Under the pieces are notes generated by a model. That model was not told the DNA's origin. It was given only the letters and a program-made list of their open reading frames with translations, and did no database searches. 62,276 nucleotides of DNA from Mycolicibacterium pyrenivorans (GTDB taxonomy: Bacteria; Actinomycetota; Actinomycetes; Mycobacteriales; Mycobacteriaceae), in the NCBI RefSeq assembly GCF_025821625.1, contig NZ_JACKSH010000250.1, positions 1-62,276 on the forward strand. The letters run 5' to 3'. A program made the translations under genes and the position numbers. Below, in pieces: positions 57,892 through 62,276 of this stretch (within the stretch, counting starts at the first letter, position 1; each line of letters begins with the position of its first letter).

Positions 57892-59502
57892 ATGGACACC
57901 AACACCGCATCGCCGAGCCGCCGGACGGTCGGGCGCGTCGGCACGCTCGCGGTCGCTCTCGGCGTCGGGCTCGTCGCCGCGCCCACTTCGGTGGGACTGG
58001 CCGACGAGTCGGCCGCCCGCCATGCCGGCGGCCGAACGGCCCCGGTCGCGCAGGGGTATCCGACGCATCCGCTGCTGTCCGCGACGGGGTTTGCGACGCC
58101 GGGTCCGGTGACGGTGCCCGACGGCCGCCCCGAGCCTGCGGTCCTCATCGCACGACCGGTCTCGGTGACTCTCGGTGATCACCGAATGCGGGCAGGTGTC
58201 CGAGTCCATCCGGTTTCCGCCGTGACGACTTCGCTCCCCGGCGGCGGCATCGCGGACGGGACCGCCGACGACGGTGCGGATGAACATGCGCTGCTGATGG
58301 ATTCACGTCAGCTACGGGAACTGATCAGGCCGCTGCGGTCGTCGTCGCCGCCGGGTGATCGGGGAGACTCCCACGGGTTCGGGCCGTCGCCGAGTGTCGC
58401 TGGCGGTTCCACGGTGGAGTTGACCGGCCTGTTCAGTTCCACCGGCGCGTTCCTGGGCCTGATCGGGCCGGGGGGACTGCTCATCGGCAACGGTGTGCTG
58501 CCCGGCCAGAACGGTGGACTGCTGATCGGCAACGGTGCCGACGGTGGTCTCGGACAGGACGGCGGCAATGGCGGGTTGTTGTTGGGTAACGGCGGAAAGG
58601 GCGGCGACGCCGGGATTGCGGGTCAGTCAGGTGCCAGCGGCGGGCGCGCGGGGTTGTTCGGCAACGGCGGCGCCGGTGGTGCGGGCTGGAGAGCCAGCAG
58701 CACCACGGCGGCCGCCACGGGCACCCGCGGCGGAAACGGCGGTGCCGGCGGGTTGTTCGGCGTCGGCGGTGCCGGCGGTGCCGGAGGTGATGCGAGCAGC
58801 ACTGCGGCGGCGGCGACGGCAGGTCACGGCGGAAACGGTGGCGCGGCCGGGTTCCTGGGCAGAGGCGGTGTCGGTGGTGCGGGTGGCCTGGCCAGCAGTG
58901 CCGCCAGTACGGCGATCGGCGGCAACGGCGGGATGGGCGGCGGGGCAACGGGATTCGCCCGGGCGGGCGGTGCGGGCGGGGCCGGCGGGGAGGCGCGGTC
59001 CTTCGATTCGGCTGTGACCGCCGGTACGGGCGGCAACGGCGGTGACGCCGGGCTCTTCGGCGGTGGAGGTAACGGCGGCCGGGGTGGCTACGCCTTCCGG
59101 ACCGGCATCGGGACGGTGACCGGCGCGGTCAACGCCGGCGCGGGTGGGAACGGTGGAAACGCCGCCGGGTTCGGGGACGGCGGCCACGGTGGCGTTGGCG
59201 GCAATGCCAATGCCGCGAAGGGCACCGCCAACAGCGGTGCCGGCGGTCACGGCGGTGACGTCGCGATCGCCGGCGTCGGGGGCAGTGGCGGCAGCGCTGG
59301 TGAGGCCACCGCCGGCAACGGCGACGCGAACGGCAACGGCGGGGGCAACGGCGGCGACGGGGGTACCAGGCGCGGGGCCGGCGGTGCCGGCGGGCAGGGC
59401 GGCGGTGCCAAGACCACCTCGTCCGGTCCGGCTGCGGGTGGTACCGGCGGCGACGGGAAGACCAGCGACGGCACCAGGGGCGCCGACGGTGCGGACGGCT
59501 GA
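57892..59502 (+). CDS. PGRS-like glycine-rich exported protein without a PE domain
   Basis: 536 residues. The N-terminus is not a PE domain: it has SRRTVGRVGTLAVALGVGLV with a twin Arg and a hydrophobic stretch, so a Sec or Tat signal peptide is likely (cleavage near GLADES). A non-repetitive part runs to about residue 185, then a Gly-rich region of modules such as GLFGNGGAGGAG, GLFGVGGAGGAGG and GFLGRGGVGGAGG, each followed by an Ala/Ser/Thr segment and GGNGG, with a period of about 33 residues. The repeats resemble PE_PGRS proteins of slow growers. AGGAG lies 8 bases upstream of the ATG. Confidence 0.85.
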   Translation: MDTNTASPSRRTVGRVGTLAVALGVGLVAAPTSVGLADESAARHAGGRTAPVAQGYPTHPLLSATGFATPGPVTVPDGRPEPAVLIARPVSVTLGDHRMRAGVRVHPVSAVTTSLPGGGIADGTADDGADEHALLMDSRQLRELIRPLRSSSPPGDRGDSHGFGPSPSVAGGSTVELTGLFSSTGAFLGLIGPGGLLIGNGVLPGQNGGLLIGNGADGGLGQDGGNGGLLLGNGGKGGDAGIAGQSGASGGRAGLFGNGGAGGAGWRASSTTAAATGTRGGNGGAGGLFGVGGAGGAGGDASSTAAAATAGHGGNGGAAGFLGRGGVGGAGGLASSAASTAIGGNGGMGGGATGFARAGGAGGAGGEARSFDSAVTAGTGGNGGDAGLFGGGGNGGRGGYAFRTGIGTVTGAVNAGAGGNGGNAAGFGDGGHGGVGGNANAAKGTANSGAGGHGGDVAIAGVGGSGGSAGEATAGNGDANGNGGGNGGDGGTRRGAGGAGGQGGGAKTTSSGPAAGGTGGDGKTSDGTRGADGADG

Positions 59503-59509
59503 CGACGCC

Positions 59510-59523
59510 TGAACAGCTGTTCA
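59510..59523. promoter_or_regulatory. 14-bp palindrome upstream of cbiM
   Basis: TGAACAGCTGTTCA (59510-59523), a perfect palindrome 7 bases after the PGRS-like stop and 25 bases upstream of the -10-like TAGGCT. Candidate operator for the cobalt/nickel transport operon, or the end of the previous gene. It lacks the TC-GAAC-N4-GTTC-GA flanks of an SOS box. Confidence 0.5.
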
Positions 59524-59548
59524 TCTAGACAGGTAACGGCCGGGCCCC

Positions 59549-59554
59549 TAGGCT
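59549..59554 (+). promoter_or_regulatory. Likely -10 element of the cbiMNQO operon
   Basis: TAGGCT (59549-59554), 7 bases, ATG 59562. The 59-base gap to the upstream gene has no room for a cobalamin riboswitch. Confidence 0.45.
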
Positions 59555-59561
59555 CAGCTCA

Positions 59562-60263
59562 ATGTCCAGCTCTCTCGTCGCGATGCACATGAGCGACGGC
59601 ATCGTCAACGCGCAGACATCGGTGATGTTCGGGGCGGTCGCGCTTCTCGCGCTCGGTCTGTGCGTCTGGAGGGCGCGCACCGAACTCGACGAACGGACCG
59701 TCCCGCTGGCGGGTCTCGTCGCGGCGTTCATCTTCGCCGTCCAGATGGTCAACTTCCCGATCCTGCCCGGCGTGAGCGGTCACTTGCTCGGTGGTGCGCT
59801 CGCCGCCATCCTCGTGGGCCCGTACACCGGCGCCCTGTGCATCGGCATCGTCCTGGTGGTGCAGTCCCTGCTGTTCGCCGACGGCGGCGTCACGGCGCTG
59901 GGGATGAACATCGTCAACATGGGGATCATCGGTGTCGCCGCCGGGTACGGCGTCGCGATGGCGATGTACTCGGTGGTGCGCCGCAGGACCGACAGCCCGC
60001 CGGTGCGCACCCTGGGCTTCATCGCCTTCCTCGCCGCACTCATCGGAACGGTTTGCGCGGCAATGGGCTTCGTACTCGAGTACGCGATCGGCGGAGCCGC
60101 CCCGGCATCCATGAGCACAGTCGCGGGCTACATGTTCGTCACGCACGTGCTGATCGGCGTCGGCGAGGGCGTCATCACCGCGGTCACCGTGATGGCGGTC
60201 GCGCGGTCCCGCCCCGACCTGGTTCACCTGTTGCGACGCCACCGAGCGCGGGTTCCCGCATGA
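59562..60263 (+). CDS. cbiM: CbiM-type substrate-binding component of a cobalt/nickel ECF transporter
   Basis: 233 residues from ATG 59562. The Met-His of the metal-binding N-terminus is at residues 8-9 (MHMSDGIVNAQ), and in characterised CbiM/NikM proteins these must be the first two residues; ATG 59583 would give that. Several membrane helices follow (VALLALGLCVW, LVAAFIFAVQMV, GALAAILVGPYTGALCIGIV), with LFADGGVTALGMNIVNMGII as the family core. It should bind Co2+ or Ni2+ and feed the transporter. The leaderless -10 points to 59562, so either start may be used or the first 7 residues are removed. Confidence 0.88.
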   Translation: MSSSLVAMHMSDGIVNAQTSVMFGAVALLALGLCVWRARTELDERTVPLAGLVAAFIFAVQMVNFPILPGVSGHLLGGALAAILVGPYTGALCIGIVLVVQSLLFADGGVTALGMNIVNMGIIGVAAGYGVAMAMYSVVRRRTDSPPVRTLGFIAFLAALIGTVCAAMGFVLEYAIGGAAPASMSTVAGYMFVTHVLIGVGEGVITAVTVMAVARSRPDLVHLLRRHRARVPA

Positions 60264-60622
60264 CCCGGCGCTGGTCGTTGTTGGCGGCGTTCGCCGTCGC
60301 CACGCTGCTGATCGCCGGGGTCGTCTCATACTTCGCCAGCTCCAGTCCCGACGGCCTGGACTCGACCACGCTGCGCGGCTGCGAGGTCGTCGAGACCGCC
60401 GACGGCGAGCAGCTGACAGGTGATTGCATCGCGCAGCACACCGACGAACACCACCTCGCCGATTCCCCGCTGGCCGACTACGCGCTCGGCGGGCGCGAGG
60501 GCAGCGGGGGACTGGCGGGGGTGATCGGCGTGCTCGTCACGGTCGTGGTCGCCGGTGGTGGCTTCTGGCTGATCGCCCGCACCCGCAGGGACTCCGACGC
60601 CGACGAGCCGAGCGGGCGGTAG
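60260..60622 (+). CDS. cbiN: CbiN/PDGLE-type small component of the ECF transporter
   Basis: 120 residues. Two membrane helices, LLAAFAVATLLIAGVVSYF (about 7-25) and GVIGVLVTVVVAGGGFWLIA (about 87-106), with a periplasmic loop carrying SSPDGLDST and the motif region of PDGLE/CbiN proteins (HTDEHHLADSPLADYALGG). It aids metal loading of CbiM. The ATG overlaps the CbiM stop as ATGA. Similar to the CbiN role, but the PDGLE-type label may be more exact. Confidence 0.85.
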   Translation: MTRRWSLLAAFAVATLLIAGVVSYFASSSPDGLDSTTLRGCEVVETADGEQLTGDCIAQHTDEHHLADSPLADYALGGREGSGGLAGVIGVLVTVVVAGGGFWLIARTRRDSDADEPSGR

Positions 60623-60624
60623 CC

Positions 60625-61398
60625 GTGGGTGCCGGAGCCCATCCGCTGTACCGACACGGCGACTCCGCGGTACACCGGGCGTCCGCCGAGGTCAAGATCG
60701 TCTGCCTGCTGGTGTTCGTGCTGGCCGTCGTCGCCACCCCGCGGGAGATGTTCTGGCCGTTCGCGGTCTTCGCACTGATCGTGGTGGCTGTCTGGCAGCT
60801 GGCGCGTATCCCGCTGCGCTGGATCCTGCCGCGGATGCTGATCGAGGCCCCGTTCCTGGTGCTGGCCCTGCTGCTGCCCTTCGCCGAGGGCGGTGAGCGC
60901 GTCGAGGTCGCCGGGTTGCAGCTGTCGGTCGCCGGGCTGTACGCGGCGTGGGGGATCGTCATCAAGGGCACCCTGGGGGTGGCGGCGGCGCTGACGCTGG
61001 CCGCCACCACCGCGGCCGCCGAGCTGCCCGCCGCGCTGAGCCGGCTCGGTGTCCCCGCGGTGGTGACCTCGGTGCTGGTGCTGATGATCCGGTACATCGA
61101 CCTGCTCGCCGCGGAGGCGGGCAGGATGCGGATGGCCCGGATCTCGCGGGGGGATTCACCGCGGGCACTGCACCAGGTGCGCGCCATCGCCACCGGCATC
61201 GGCGCGTTGTTCCTACGGTCCTACGAGCGGGGAGAGCGGGTGTATCACTCGATGCTGTCGAGGGGTTTCGACGGGAGCGTCCCCGACCTCGCAGTGATCG
61301 GAGCTCCGCCCAGGGCGGTCCCGGTCCAATGGGCGTTGACGATGGTCCCGGCCGTCGCCGCGGTGTCGGTGTCGGTGTCGGCGTGGTTGATCCGATGA
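60625..61398 (+). CDS. cbiQ: CbiQ-type transmembrane (T) component of the ECF transporter
   Basis: 257 residues from GTG 60625 (VGAGAHPLYRHGDSAVHRAS). Membrane helices include VCLLVFVLAVVATP, PFAVFALIVVAVWQLARI, FLVLALLLPFA and a C-terminal AVAAVSVSVSAWLI. The two short motifs that contact the ATPase are present as ISRGDSPR and LSRGFDG. It couples the ATPase to CbiM. It starts 2 bases after the cbiN stop and overlaps cbiO as ATGA. Confidence 0.9.
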   Translation: MGAGAHPLYRHGDSAVHRASAEVKIVCLLVFVLAVVATPREMFWPFAVFALIVVAVWQLARIPLRWILPRMLIEAPFLVLALLLPFAEGGERVEVAGLQLSVAGLYAAWGIVIKGTLGVAAALTLAATTAAAELPAALSRLGVPAVVTSVLVLMIRYIDLLAAEAGRMRMARISRGDSPRALHQVRAIATGIGALFLRSYERGERVYHSMLSRGFDGSVPDLAVIGAPPRAVPVQWALTMVPAVAAVSVSVSAWLIR

Positions 61399-62129
61399 CC
61401 CCCGCGGTGCACGTCGAGGCGCTGCGCCACGTATATCCGGACGGCCACGTCGCCCTCGACGGTGTCGACCTCAGCGTCGCCCCCGGTGAGCGCGTTGCGG
61501 TGCTCGGGCCCAACGGTGCAGGCAAGACCACGCTGATGCTGCATCTCAACGGCGTGCTCACCGCTACCTCGGGGTCGGTGCGCATCGGTGGCATGCCGGT
61601 GGACCGCAAGAACCTCCGCGACGTCAGGCAGCGTGTCGGTCTGGTTTTCCAGGATCCCGACGACCAGTTGTTCATGCCGACCGTCGCGCAGGACGTCGCG
61701 TTCGGCCCCGCCAACTTCGGGCTGCGGGGCACGCAGCTCGCCGATCGGGTGGCGCACGCGCTGGCCACCGTGTCGCTGACCGAGCAGGCCGACCGCAACC
61801 CCACCCATCTGTCGGCCGGTCAGCGCCGTCGCGCCGCGCTGGCCACGGTACTGGCGTGTGATCCGCAGATCCTGGTGCTCGACGAGCCGTCGGCCAACCT
61901 GGACCCGGTGGCCAGACGTGAACTGGCCGAGACGCTTTCGGGCCTCGACGCGACGATGCTGATCGTCACCCACGACCTGCCGTATGCGGCTCAGCTGTGC
62001 CGGCGCGCCGTCGTGGTGGACGGCGGGGTGGTGGTGGCCGACGGCGCGATCAACGACATCCTGGCCGACGAGGCGCTGCTGGCCGCGCACCGGCTGGAAC
62101 TGCCGTGGGGTTTCGCGGTCCGCACCTGA
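61395..62129 (+). CDS. cbiO: CbiO-type ATPase of the ECF transporter
   Basis: 244 residues. Walker A GPNGAGKTT near 35-43, Q-loop FQDPDDQLFMPTV, signature LSAGQRRR, Walker B ILVLDEPSANLDP and H-loop VTHDLPYA. It powers the Co2+/Ni2+ uptake by the complex with CbiM, CbiN and CbiQ. ATG 61395 overlaps the CbiQ stop by 4 bases. The operon ends here; after the stop at 62129 there is only the repeat at 62139-62160 and no obvious gene to the right edge. Confidence 0.94.
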   Translation: MTPAVHVEALRHVYPDGHVALDGVDLSVAPGERVAVLGPNGAGKTTLMLHLNGVLTATSGSVRIGGMPVDRKNLRDVRQRVGLVFQDPDDQLFMPTVAQDVAFGPANFGLRGTQLADRVAHALATVSLTEQADRNPTHLSAGQRRRAALATVLACDPQILVLDEPSANLDPVARRELAETLSGLDATMLIVTHDLPYAAQLCRRAVVVDGGVVVADGAINDILADEALLAAHRLELPWGFAVRT

Positions 62130-62138
62130 CCAGCTCCC

Positions 62139-62160
62139 CGCCGGAATTGCATTCCAGCAG
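62139..62160. repeat. Copy of the palindromic 22-mer found at 19299-19320
   Basis: The 22 bases are the exact reverse complement of 19299-19320, with core GGAATTGCATTCC. It lies 10 bases after the cbiO stop, in non-coding sequence. A position right behind a stop suits a terminator-like or dispersed intergenic element. Confidence 0.65.
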
Positions 62161-62276
62161 AGAAATGTCGAGAAGGTGCCTGCTAATCCGAAAATAGAGG
62201 TGAGGTGCGCTGGGTGTGGGCGCGTCGGTGTTGCCGTGGGTGCCACGGCGGGTTTGGTGTGTTCGCGGGTCAGGCT

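Noticed and set aside
58400..59480. CRISPR-like or satellite array
   Set aside because: The repetition comes from Gly-rich codons of one continuous reading frame; there are no spacers.
59511..59522. LexA SOS box (GAAC-N4-GTTC)
   Set aside because: The core matches but the outer TC/GA flanks are missing, and the neighbours are not DNA-repair genes.
59503..59561. Cobalamin riboswitch ahead of cbiM
   Set aside because: Only 59 bases are available, far too short for a B12 riboswitch.

Overview
The window is high-GC DNA from a mycobacterium, most likely a rapid-growing environmental Mycobacterium/Mycolicibacterium. The evidence is a block in the gene order of M. tuberculosis Rv2870c to Rv2857c (dxr, rip1, ispG, a GNAT protein, a penicillin-binding lipoprotein, mapB, glnA4, a glutamine amidotransferase, aldC, an SDR), preceded by MPT70/MPT83-like fasciclin genes and a DUF2631 membrane protein. 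Other mycobacterial marks are F420-type luciferase-like oxidoreductases, a mycofactocin-type SDR, a WS/DGAT acyltransferase, a PGRS-like glycine-rich protein and many apparently leaderless genes. I saw no tRNA, rRNA, CRISPR array or insertion sequence, and no gene-free stretch above about 300 bases.

Positions 1-23134 form a catabolic island. It holds two cytochromes P450, a ferredoxin, alcohol and aldehyde dehydrogenases, a Baeyer-Villiger monooxygenase, an esterase, an SMP-30-type lactonase, a class III CoA-transferase, an acyl-CoA dehydrogenase, an HpcH/HpaI aldolase, a thioesterase, LLM oxidoreductases, a WS/DGAT and a tandem pair of unknown paralogs. Two closely related TetR regulators lie inside it. 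Seven intergenic regions carry the same 26-bp inverted repeat, TTTACA-N14-TGTCAC (one site reads GTTACA-N14-TGTAAA), always with two half-sites exactly 20 bp apart. At one site it appears to drive two divergent leaderless genes. I infer one TetR regulon for oxidative breakdown of an unknown, possibly cyclic, hydrophobic substrate: hydroxylate, oxidise to a ketone, insert oxygen, open the ester or lactone, activate with CoA, beta-oxidise, cleave by retro-aldol.

Positions 23144-29156 hold the DUF2631 protein, an SDR, a photolyase gene broken by one in-frame UGA, another LLM oxidoreductase, a PuuE-type polysaccharide deacetylase, and two fasciclin genes that each follow a CCATCC-N15-CCGAAT (SigK-like) promoter. 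Positions 29340-43979 are mainly conserved core: MEP-pathway enzymes Dxr and IspG flanking the Rip1 protease, acetyltransferases, a PBP lipoprotein, a sulfotransferase/DUF1214 pair with a divergent TetR and a clear palindromic operator, and methionine aminopeptidase.

Positions 43989-47643 encode the two enzymes that make the osmoprotectant N-acetylglutaminylglutamine amide. Divergent from them, 47900-52922 is a gamma-glutamylation operon for amine catabolism with its own FadR-type regulator. Positions 52962-59502 contain an ArsR regulator, a large BTAD/NB-ARC regulator, a small exported protein, a methyltransferase and a PGRS-like exported protein without a PE domain. The right end (59562-62129) is a cobalt/nickel ECF transporter operon, cbiMNQO.
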